Positions 21,984 to 33,100 of a stretch of 64,000 nt of DNA are shown one piece after another. Source of the DNA: Cristatella mucedo (lineage: Eukaryota > Bryozoa > Phylactolaemata > Cristatellidae); contig WPIO01000048.1 of assembly GCA_009760855.2 (NCBI GenBank), positions 2,081,001 to 2,145,000 on the forward strand. The letters are read 5' to 3'. Under the pieces are notes generated by a model. The model ran no database searches. It was not told where the DNA came from and was given only the letters and a program-made list of their open reading frames with translations. The position numbers were made by a program, and so were the translations under genes. Within the stretch, counting starts at the first letter, position 1, and every line of letters starts with the position of its first letter.

Positions 21984-23740
21984 ATGGCAAGAAGTCCTCG
22001 TGAGAGTTCGCAGCTGCATCAAGCTCTTGGTTTTGCTCGACGCTCGACATTGCGTGGTCACCAAGGGATTCTTGGCCTGGCTGGTGAGAAAAACACTAGA
22101 AACTTCTTGGAAATTCATCATCATCTTCTAGATCATCGTGATCCCCTTCTACAATCGCACCTGGACCGCGCCAGAAAGAATGGAAAATGCAGTCTCTTAT
22201 CGGTCTCCTTAAACCCAAAATGAGCTCCTTATTACACTTGCATCCACAGTCAGGGAAAGCTACTCTGCGACATGCGGCGAAACAATTAATTAGTGGAATT
22301 CTGTTTGACTCAGCCCCTAATTTTGAACACCGCGAGCAGACGTCGAAGCCTTTATATTGTGTCGATGCTGAATTCGTAAACAAAACAGTCATCCTTAAAG
22401 AGTCTTTCCTGGACTTTCTTCAAATCTACGTATACGAAGCTGCAGCAATAAAGGGTCTCATCTTGGACAAACTTGAAACTGACCAAATAGCCTTGCACAA
22501 TTTCTGGTCGCAGTGCTACGAAAATGTAAGAGGCATGTATGGCCACTTTTCAGCTGTCCCACGGAGAATACTGTCGAGAAATGAGAAGGCAATTTTTGTA
22601 AACCTTGATAACCACAGCTTGAACCTGGCGGGAGTTCATGCTGCGTCAAGATTCCGTTGTTCTAACCTTTTTAAAACAATAGAGAGCACCTTCTTATTCT
22701 CTTCAAGACCAACCCTGAGGTGGGAAGAACTGAAGAAAGTCTTAGCCATCACTTGCAAACGTGACTCTGTAACCAGGTGGAGTACAAGAGTAGAGGCTGT
22801 GAATGCTATCAATGATGAACTGCATAGCATAGTAGGTCTTTTGCGGCAACTGTCCGAGGACACAAGTGGAACACCCGAAACAAGAAGTAAAGCTGGCAGC
22901 CTCCTACATTGTATTTTGAACTTTAAACTTTTTGCCAGTTTCGTAATTATCTTAAGGACAATTAACCTCATTCAGAAAATACTGCAGGATCCAAAGATGA
23001 ACTTCAAAGACGTCTCCTGTGACCTCCACTCTCTTGAAATTAAGTTGTCAAGACTTCGAGGAGACCTGCGCCAAGAATTACTACTAGATGCCAAAAGGAG
23101 ATGTGAATTGTGGGGCGTTGCAGCTGTACGAAGAATCTACCAAAGGACGCAGGAGCCCTGATAACTCTCTCGAGATGTTGGTCTCACGACAGCGGAGATT
23201 TCAAGGACACTGAAGAACAGAAAAGATTATCCACAAGAAATTACCACTAGGTTTTACGGACTCAGATCTTGATTTAAGATTTTGTTTCTTGTTCAAAGTT
23301 GAGCAGCTTTTGAAGACACTTGACCAGACCAAACTCTGCCAACAATGTCTTGATATTGAAGGCTTCTATGTTCAGACTTTGATGAAACAGAGCTGTACAA
23401 CGGAATATGTGACTGCAAAATACGTCTTGCCCCACGTCACGACTCGGCACCATAGACACCACTGGAACTCATGTCTTTCATTGTCAGCTATGGAGAAGAT
23501 GTGTTCCCTAATTTGACGGTTTCCTTGCAAGTTCTTCTCACTATAGCTGTTTCAGTTGCCAGTCTTGAACTTACCTTTAGCAAGGTGATGGTTATCCAAC
23601 ATTATCTGAGAGCATCGATGGGGCGAGATCGGCTCTTTGATTTGACCTTGTTAAGCATAGAGAAAGAAACACCAAAAATATTGATTTCAAACTGTAATAG
23701 TTCAGTTTTCCACGTTCAAGGCCAGAAATATTCACCTTAA
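21984..23740 (+). pseudogene. hAT-superfamily transposase relic (ZMYM1-like)
   Basis: Three pieces line up in order. The first (21984-22223) ends with a STLRGHQG block and DPLLQSHLDRARKNGK. A 324-codon stretch (22187-23161) in another frame carries NHSLNLAGVHAA and TRWSTRVEAVNAI, both hallmarks of ZMYM1-type hAT transposases. The third (23471-23740) reads SVASLELTFSKVMVIQHYLR and SMGRDRLFDLTLLSIEKE, the hAT C-terminal dimerisation domain. The frame change near 22200, the stop at 23161 and the disrupted 23162-23470 section make it non-functional. A related 3' end is at 38.0-38.56 kb. No terminal inverted repeats were identified. Confidence 0.8.
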
Positions 23741-23940
23741 GTTAAATATGTGGTATACATAGCTACCTTGTACCTTTACCACGGTAAGTTAAAACTTTCT
23801 CGACTCGATGTGCCTCACCACACGTTTTTTGTATTTGTTCTGTGATTGAGCTATTTTGCAGCAATTTGTGACAAGAGGAGGGGGCGCCATTTCCTGCTTT
23901 GCCCCCCCCCCCCCGTGGCCGAAAGGTCTCGCTGCGACGT
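23741..23940 (+). repeat. 3' non-coding end of the hAT relic
   Basis: This segment aligns by eye with 38350-38560 (TACCTTGTAC/TAACTTTAC, GTAAGTTAAAACTTTCTC, GAAAGGTCTCGCTGCG). The homology therefore continues past the coding part to about 23937. A run of C (about 23904-23914) is present here but not in the other copy. Confidence 0.6.
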
Positions 23941-25570
23941 AGAGAACGGATTCAGGAGCCAAGTAGAGATGGTGACATCCTAAAATGCATTGGAACGATA
24001 AAAATGAAAGGATAATAGGCAATCACGATCGTACTAAACAGCACGGTCACTACGAGCCGGCGGTGCTCCGGTGGGGAAATACAGGTCGACATGACGGCCG
24101 GTTCGGGAGCGAAGACTGGACGATGGCCACAAATGACAAGCATTACGATGTCGATATGCGTGGTCCCGTACGCTTCGTGGTAAACAATTCAAACAGATAT
24201 GTTTTAGACAGGTCTTAAATGTACGAGTTTTCGCATTTAACGTTCATAAGGACTAAGATTTTGAAAAATCCCGCAACGGTCAGAAATCGCCGGTAACTAT
24301 CGATGGACCTTAGCGTATACGAAGGCGGCTTTCAAAATCAAAACTACTTTTACGAGCACTGTGAATTTTGCAATTCAATACCGCTAGTATTAGTTAGTTG
24401 CTGTTACATTGGGTCTTTCTGCCGAGATGAAAGCTCACCGTTTCTACACCGTGCATACTTTCGTGAATCCCCACACTAGGACTTAGCGCTAGCACGCTTA
24501 AGTTCGTTAGGTTTCTTTAGGTGCCATCGGCAGCTACTGCCAGAATTTGAAAATTGTAATAGCTAGGAGTATATGAATTACCGCAACATGGTCATTTGGA
24601 AAATCAGTAATACTCAACAGGTCTTTTAGCCGACTTTTCTGCACATTTATTAGTAGCTCAATTAGTGCTAATGACTTTCTTAAGTGGTACATACAATTCC
24701 ACGAACTGGTTTCAAATTTGGGGAGAGTAATTCATTATTGCTGCAACCATTATCTACTTAAAAACCACGGTTGAAAAATTCTCGCGTGGATGACTCATGC
24801 TCTTACTGGATGGTTCTTTACCTGAGCTAATGTGTTTTAGTTGTTGAATGTTTTTGAGTGCGGCGAGCTAGTTAATCGTCGGCCTCGTAGGCTGGGCAGT
24901 TGTGTGCTCGAATGCGTATTCTTATCAGCGAATGCCTAGTTCCATGTCGGTTGCCCAGGCCGGCACTTGATGATCCATTCTACAGCCACTGGATGTTAAT
25001 GGTTCTGTAGAACTCGTTGCCAGTTGAGTTCGTAAATTTATTAGCACAGAGTGGCATAGTGCGCTCGCTCTGTGCTGGCTGTCTGAGGGCTCCTGAACAC
25101 GACAATCCTTTAATCCCCGTCAGGGGATTGTGACGTCGGAGTCGTAGTACCTTTGCGTGTGACCGGAGGCTGCTTCCTGGCACGCGACACATCGTTGGAC
25201 CGGCGATGGCCCTTGGTAGCAGGAAAATCTTCCAGGCTAAGGATGACAAATGGCGAGCAGGACTCGATGTTGGAAACCCGTCTCAGCTTGGCTTCACGAG
25301 ACAAAGTTGTGCTGCTGTCACAGCAGTACTTGGGGGCATTGCGGAGGCGTCAAGTCTGCTAAGACTCAGTATTTATCGATTGAGTTTGGCCAAGAATTCG
25401 CTTGCAAGAAATCGGCCGCCACAATCGTGTGCAATGGCTGAAAGCAGGCATCAGAGTCGCGTATAGGATCTGGATACCTACGCAGAAGAGCATGAAGCAT
25501 TTCATTTGTGGCTAGACATGAAGCAGCTTGGTTTCTGAATCTAATGGCTAAAAAAAGGTGGCTCATTCGC
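23941..25570. other. No gene supported
   Basis: No exon series or repeat could be assigned. Short overlapping ORFs around 25150-25470 have no recognisable motifs. Confidence 0.35.
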
Positions 25571-25996
25571 ATAGCGCCAAAAGAAAACTCAATCTCTATC
25601 CAGTAGCTTTACGTAATAATAATAATAACAATATATTGCACTTGATAAAGTGCCCTCAGAGAACTTAATCTCTTTCTAGGCGCTTTACATTTGCTGCAAA
25701 GTGATACGCAATAGAATAGTAAGTAAAATCATGCTTGAAAAACAAACAAAATGAATAACATGGTTAGGGGTTACATGCACTGGGTCAGCATGCAAATGTG
25801 GTTAGTGGCAGCATGAACAGTGTCAGCACGCATAAGCACATCGAGGACGAATCACAAGGACCCACTAAATGCTGTCCTAAATAGGTATGTTTTTAAGTTT
25901 CTTTTAAATGTGGTCAGGTCAGGGGATGTTCTGATGCAGGTCGGGAGGGAGTTCCAGGCTGTGGGAGCATACGAGCTAAATGCACGGTCTCCAAAG
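25571..25996 (-). repeat. L2 3' end, minus strand, with a tail scrap in front
   Basis: A degraded tail (25571-25611) is followed by (TAA)n at about 25614-25634 and an L2 end nearly identical to 13735-14115 (same GTTACATGCACTGGGTCAGC variant). It breaks off abruptly at 25996, after CTCCAAAG. Confidence 0.7.
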
Positions 25997-26029
25997 TATG
26001 CCGTATATCGTATACGTATGCCGCATATG

Positions 26030-26092
26030 CTCGAGCCGACGACCTCGATCGCTGAAAGTGAGCACCTTACCCAAGGACCCAAACCATGGCGG
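26030..26092 (-). repeat. SINE-A head fragment, minus strand
   Basis: CGACGACCTCGATCGCTGAA and GAGCACCTTACCCAAGG are the reverse of the SINE-A head. It directly follows the truncated L2. Confidence 0.4.
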
Positions 26093-26888
26093 GCAATTTT
26101 AAACAGCTTAGCCGTATAGGCTATTCTCTCTACAACCCGTCTGGAGTCGATTGAGGGCAAGCTTTCAAATTAGAGTCACGAATATTTACGAAACTTGTTC
26201 GCTTGAGCGCTTCCATATGTAGGTCAAATGCATACGCATAAAATAAAATAGGCAGAGGATAATAGTTTTACATGCTACTCTTACCAGTATGCGTTGCTCG
26301 CACTCCTTAACGATAGCGCATCAGTACGTCAATCGACCGCCGTTGCTCAGCCGCTACTTACCTTGGCAGCTCACGCGTTATTTGCGAATTTTCGGCAGCC
26401 CGGCGTTAATAATAAACCCAACTGACGGCAAGCAAACACATACTGCTTTTCATGAGCTACAAGCGATATAGTTTAGTCTCATCTCACGCGAAAGTTGAAG
26501 GCAGCTCAATGCTCATTAACGACAACAGTCCACGAAGCAGGCTACTAAACGGTAATGTTGCCTGCTCTAAGGCCTCTATTGCAATATTTATGAAGGGGGT
26601 AATGGACGCACGGCTTCGTTGCCGGCGACACGTCCTTCATGTTTACCAGACAAGTAGTGAACCACTCCAACTCGGACAAGCACTGGCGTCAGGCACCACC
26701 TACTCGAAACGGTCGAACAGGAAGCCAGCGGGAATCGACGGGGCAAGGATATCCGGATGATCACGTGAGCTTATGGAGCACGCTTATCTGCCGGTTTTGG
26801 TGTCTTGGTGTCTTCTGGATTATGTTATTTTACTAGGCAATTTTATTTTTATTTTAAAATTTAAATAATAAATACTACTCTCGTGGAA

Positions 26889-26924
26889 GCCGCCATTCTC
26901 ATGCCGGTTACCTAAGATGGCCGC
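26889..26924. promoter_or_regulatory. Opposed YY1-like motif pair upstream of the TIF1 gene
   Basis: GCCGCCATTCT (26889-26899) and AAGATGGCCGC (26914-26924) are YY1-type motifs in opposite orientation, 96-131 bases before the ATG at 27020. YY1 sites of this type often sit at TATA-less start sites of housekeeping genes. No TATA box is seen. Confidence 0.45.
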
Positions 26925-27019
26925 TTGCGTTAACTGGCTGTGAGAGCACGGTTCGGCAATCTCTTCACAAAGTTGGGCTGTACGGTGCTCGTTTCTGACA
27001 CAGGCTGTTCTTCCGAAGC

Positions 27020-27194
27020 ATGGCTGCTGAAAATGAGCACAACTCTCCGGAAATTCCGAAGAGCTTGCGCGTATGCACGAGGTGTCAAGAAAACCTGCAA
27101 ACCTCCTGCAATGAGAGTATCTTGCTATCGTGCCTGCACACGTATTGCAAGGTGTGCGTAAGAACAGGGTGCTTGCCAAGGATCGGAGACGGCA
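27020..27194 (+). CDS. TRIM33: TIF1 exon 1: start codon and first half of RING
   Basis: ATG in the context GAAGCATGG. Residues C19, C22, C38, H40, C43 and C46 supply the first six RING ligands (C-x2-C-x15-C-x-H-x2-C-x2-C). The donor GTAAGT starts at 27195 and the exon ends in phase 1. Confidence 0.85.
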
Positions 27195-30100
27195 GTAAGT
27201 AAAGATCCACGATCGTTGCATTTCCGCTTATGTCTGCAGTTCGAAACATTCACAGTCTGTTGACTTTCGGTGTGACCATGCCGCTATCGAGCAAGTAATG
27301 TGCTTCGACTTGCCGATCTTCGGTTAATATATGGGGCTGGTGTATTTTCAAAATTTCTATTGGTAAATCTGGGTAATTTTTACGGCAACTGTAATCCGTC
27401 CCTTATGGATTCACAATCTGGCTTTATTACGAGACAACGGAGTGATCCTGATTCCCGTCGTTATTCCGTTAATAGGTCAACGATTGCATTGGATTTGCCT
27501 GTCGAGGCACGATAAAGTTGTCTTAATAATAATGCCGTTCGGTTTCTAGGATTCAATAAACCCCGTCGATGAATGGCCACTCGTAGGATGCGAACTCACG
27601 TGTATGTATCTATTACAGTGCAGCAGTGTACCATGGGTTCTCAGCCATCTTTTTGTAACGTTATCGAGGAAGCCTATTAGAGCTTGTATTCGCAATTGGT
27701 AGAACCAAGAGGCAATGTTTCCTTGTTCTCCATTACTGTAAGTCGGATCCAGAAACATGGTGAGAATGTTCGAGTGCCCTGAGCAGAGGAGAAACGTGCA
27801 CCCAACTTTAAGGAAATCTCGCAGTTGACCACAGCTGCTGTGTCTATAAATTCGTTCGGGTGATACGAGGGTTTTCCATGGTGCATGCAATACTTGAGTT
27901 ATGAGCATGTGAAAATATTTTTTTTTGGACAGCCCAGAAACAAACACGTGGTGCTATTGGGATTCTAATGAGCATGTTTTACTGAAAAGGTCACTGCCTC
28001 AACCGCTCGTTGATATCGCTCCGTGACCTGTTTATGAGAGCTCAGATGATCAGGGATCAAATCATGCGAATGGTTGGGCCACTGCATGAGCGCCACCCCT
28101 CGCGGATTTGTCACACACAAAAATCACTGGCCTAGCATTGTTCCTAGGGCAGTCTTGTTGCCAAATATAACGACCTTCTAGCAGAGTATTTGAGCTTGGT
28201 AATCCAACCACCGTGACCAACAAGAACTTGAGTAAAGTAAAGCTGTTTTATAAGACGAATGCTCGGGTTTGATCGAACTTGTGTACCTGAATGAATTGAA
28301 TTGCATGTCCAGTAGGGCAAGCTGCCGTCTTCTAGATTTGGCTGGTAGCTGTTGGGCATTTTCTAATGGTGTCCGTGCTTTGCCTGGTAGCAATTAGTGT
28401 AACCATCAATTTTGGATATATTGTATGGCATGTAACTTTGCAATCACCCAAAGGGCTTAGCAAATACTCCATAGATAGAGCTGTGAGTAGAAGGATTGCC
28501 ATTGATTTATTGAGCATGCCGATGCTGGTGGACTACCTCGATACTGGGCTCACAAAGATGTGCACGTGCATCGGCGCGTGATAGGCTATTTAATAATCGG
28601 CCTTCACTGGTAGCGCAGGTTAGCACAATTATTGAATTGGTTAAATAACCGCCCCAGTCTGTTTGCCGTGTTCATCGTGATGACTTGTAGCTGAAGAGGT
28701 GCTAATGCCGCTTCATGGGAATGAGTCATTTTGGGCTCTCCGTGGCTATGTGGCTTGTCTGCTTTGAGAGCCATTATACTGTACTGGTTCGTAGAAGCAG
28801 CTGGTGCCCACTCCTAGTCCCAGCCCTGCCTTATATCTATCTGGTTGCTTTGTTCCTTTTTATCGATCATTTCCGGTACAGCCTATATAATGTCTGCCCA
28901 CCCACACCTCGCCAAAAAAAGAACAGGAGTGTTGGCAGGGCATACAGGGGTGCTTTTATAGCATCAGTGCAGCAGTTAGCAGATGTTTTACAACTGTCTA
29001 GTGAGGTTTTCGAGAACGGCTTGCCGCCATGTCACCGTAGCAAATATTACATTGTGCAATGGGCTTACCTGCTCAGTTCACCCTTGATTGCACCCACGTT
29101 AGTGCATGTTTTAAGCGTTAGTGCATGTTTTAAGCGGAAGGTCTTGTCTGCTTGCACGGTGCTCGTATTGTCGTTGGCAGGTTCAGTAGAGTGCCCCCAG
29201 TGTAAAGGCAGGAGCCACAAGCAGGACATTGGGTGCAGCCTATTCTTTGTCGGAGCGAGTGAAGCCTACTCTAAAGATGACAAGTGTGTTGCTTGCGACG
29301 AGGGTGTGAATGCGACGTCGCATTGCGTGCAGTGCGACGAGATGCTGTGTGACGCCTGTGTACAGGCACATCGCCGGGTACGTATAACTAAGGATCACAC
29401 TATCAAGACCACCCTTGGTGAGCCCAGACAGCAGGCGAAGCCCATATATTGCCCACGTCATTCGTCGGAGAAGTTGCGTTTGTTTTGTGAGCCGTGCGAG
29501 AAGCTGACATGTCGTTTTTGTCAACTCGAGTTTCACAAAGATCACAAGTACTGCTTCATGAACGAGGCTGCAGACGTGTTTCGGCAATTTCTCACGACCA
29601 AGCTGAAACTGGTCGAGGAAAAGCATGAGTCTGTCCAACATGCCATCGCCCTCATCAACAAGCGCATCGAGTTACTTAACCAAAGTGAGGCACAAACTCG
29701 TGCGAAGATCAGGGGCTTCATTGAGCTATGTCATGTAGGTTTGAATTCCTTGTGGAGGTCCCTGAGTGGTGACCTCATGTCTGTCACGCACGTCAAGAAG
29801 CAGAGCCTCCTGCGTAAGCGCGACGAGGTCGAGAATCTCTTCATGAACATCGACCGTTGTAAAAAGAGCGTCGAGTATGCCACCAAGTGCGGTTCGGATG
29901 CTGCGATACTGTGTACCCGGAAACCTTTCATGACGCACATCAGCGACATGCTGGGAGCCAAATGTCAGGTACCTAACCCGAGTCACACACTCGACATCCG
30001 TTTTCAATACGACCCTAAGTTTTTCGAGGAACTGGCTTGCCAAGGAACGATTCTCATCAACGGTGTGGCAGTGGAGCGTGGTGCTGGTGGTGGCAACCTG

Positions 30101-33100
30101 GCTGCAGTTTCATCAGTGTCTGGAGTACCAGCATCTGTCACTACTGGCTCTGGTAGTACTACCGTTGCTGCCGTTCAAGATAGCAATGTTGCGGGAGCAA
30201 GCTCAGTAGTGGCTACGTCATTGCCTCCTTTCACAGTTGCACAGTATGGATTGGCAAGCCAACAGTTGCCATTGAATCACCAGTCGGACCAACCGACGCC
30301 TTCAGCAGGAGATAAACTCACAGGTATGGTGGCCACATATACTGCTCTAACACCAGACTGCAATTTGCTTGCTAGGTTTGAGTTTTGTCTAGTGTAGCGT
30401 ATAATGTAGCTACGTTTGCAAATAAATTCTCTGAAATTTTTTATACAACATTACCATCGTAGTAATGCTAAAAATATCACAAAGTGCATAACATTAGCAT
30501 GATGCCAGGGACTAACTCAGATTAAGAATTGACTACGTTGACACTAATATAAGTTGACTTTGTGATAGATTTAGACATGTATAAAACTCGCAGGGTCAAA
30601 CGAAACACTGGTATTCTAGCTATGTTATATAACTGGCAAATAAACCTACCTATCAGACCTAGTCCTGAGGCTGTAGTCCTATCGTACTGATGGCATGCTG
30701 AGATGGTTATGAAATTCACAGCTGTACCCCAACATTATTTAGATTATGAAATCGAAGTGTATGCTTTCAAGACCTGCATTAGCAACTAGCTATCAGACCA
30801 TATAACCTTCAGAAATCATCGCTTGAAATACCTAGGTCGTACGTCAGGTAATCCTCGTGGAAGCTTTTCATGCCGGTTAATTCTATTTAGGGTAATTATA
30901 ATCTTCTGGAAGCTTACATATGAATTACTTATATAACTGTAGAGGGCTTGAACTGCTGAACTCATAAAGCCAAAGCAACTGAATTCGGTGCCCACTGCCA
31001 CCGCACACAGGTGGCTTTTCACCTTTAGAACCTATACCAAAACAGCAACTAGCAAATTTCTCGCAGTCCATACGAAGGAGTAGTTAATGTTATGGACCAT
31101 GCACAGTCCAGGCAGACAGAGCCTGCAGTAGCAGAACTGCATAATGTCGTAATTAACGTATGCAGTTGCTTTCTGGGCCACCACAGCCATTTATTGATTG
31201 GTCACGAAAATTGTGTTTACTTGGGACTTCTTAGCAGACTGTATTTAAATGGTTTATTTAAATGTTTTCCTGTGTCGTGGCAGTAAAACTACTATGTTTT
31301 CTTGCGGTTTTTCTGAGTTTTTCATGTTATTTAATGTCGGCGATTGCAGGTGCTGCAAAGCTTCAGGACATGCCTTCAACGAGTGTTTCTCTACAGCCTG
31401 CAACAGGACGCTCACATGCAGCTCGAACTTCAGGTTCAACTACCGTACCTGCTTCATCTGCTACAACGTCATCTACGACTAACACGATAAACTCGAGCAG
31501 TGGTGCAGCTAGGACCAAGTAAGATGCCTTTTTAGCCTTGCATGGCCCTGCCCAGTTTCACCTTTGTGACTGCATATGCAGTTGTTTAGTCGGCCGTTTA
31601 GTAAACCTGCATTTTCAAATACTGCAATGCTCATCTGGGCTTCGTTTATAAATTTTGAGCATATGTCAAAATAGCATTCCACAAAGTAGGCCTGTTTTAT
31701 AGTGTTGTAACTCATCCAAGCTGCTTAATACATTCGTGACATTCCATCTCTTTCTCCAACATGCAGGTCTTCTGGCCAGTGCAGTAAGGCTCTTGGAGGG
31801 CAAAACTCTACAGCTAGGCTTGTCTGTTGTGAATGTCGCTATTGCCCGCATTACGCCACTTATCACCGACCTACACTGGCTTTACAACAAGCAGCGTATC
31901 GACTGCAAGGTTTTATTAGGCACTTTTAGGTCAATTATTATCTAGTTCTAGCCAACCGATCCACATGACTTTCGAATCGGGCTAGGCATCATTTCACCTT
32001 GTCTTCTATTCTCAGACCAGCATAAATGCTTAAGTACTATTGAGCTATTTCATCGGAAGCATGGCTATTATTTGATAACCTCCAGTCAGGTGAACCGAGA
32101 TAGCCTTGCATTTTTCGATTACGGCTGAGTTATAAATCTGAGGCCCTATTCTGCTTCAAAGCGCAAACAGTAAGAGATCCACACATCGGCACTCCGCCAC
32201 ATTCTACATGCCTCTGTCAGTCATCCAATAGTCTGCTAAAGGTTCACTCATAGCTTTAGCAGGGTAGCGCTAGGGGCAGAGAATAACTGATGGCGCAAGC
32301 AAAGTGGGAAGGCTCAACTAGATGTACTGACCTCAACCTAGTTAGTGAGTGGCTGCAATCTCCCACTAAGCACGTTGGATGCTTACTTCCTCCTCTCAGG
32401 CCAAGACCTTTGTTCTGTGACTTTTGCCATTAAAATCACCTGCTTGGCCACAGTATGTCTACAGCACACAAGCCACGATATTCCGCTACCTCGGGCTTTC
32501 AGATGAGTAATGAGCTCGATGGGCAGCCCTGGAACTGCCTTTTTATGTGTTATTTACCTTCCGATTCATTTTCACACCGTTTGCTTGATTGAATGAGCTG
32601 TGTTCGCTCGACTGGGGCCAATGTTGCAATGAACGATTGAGGTCATCGCAGTTATTTTTTTAGTCAACGTCCGGCATCGGTAGCCGACCAACAGAGCCGA
32701 CCACCTGCTGCCACCAGTGCTGCAGAAGCTAGCAAACATCACAGCAGGGCTTCTTGCACTTCGGCGAGAGAGGCTGGTTATTCCACCGTCGATAAAGTGA
32801 AGGTCGGTGACCGATCGGAGTTTGTTTGCATGGGCTTCGCTTTCTTCTCCTTGTTTGCTCTGAGATTTGAGCACGTGTGCTAAACGTGATGCCTGCAGGC
32901 CGAAGACGATGAGAGCTCAGGACGACAAGACGACCGTTCTTCGGCGAAAGCAAGTGGGTCTCTTGCGCAGCCGGCACAAGGAGCTTCTAGGGCCTGCTCA
33001 TCCGATGCAGCCAATGAAATCCATGCAGAGGAGCCGGACGTGTGCGCCGCAGAAAGCAGTCACTCACCGAAGCAGCCGGCGCAGCCGCTGCAAGAGAGCA

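Larger units (their letters stand above)
30324..32663 (+). other. TIF1 introns 2 and 3
   Basis: Non-coding apart from exon 3 (31350-31518). Intron 3 contains an L2 fragment at 31765-31945. Nothing else is recognised. Confidence 0.5.

Noticed and set aside
28715-29180. Apparent N-terminal extension of the large ORF covering TIF1 exon 2
   Set aside because: The upstream part is open by chance. A TTGGCAG acceptor at 29180 and the phase match to the RING exon place it in intron 1.
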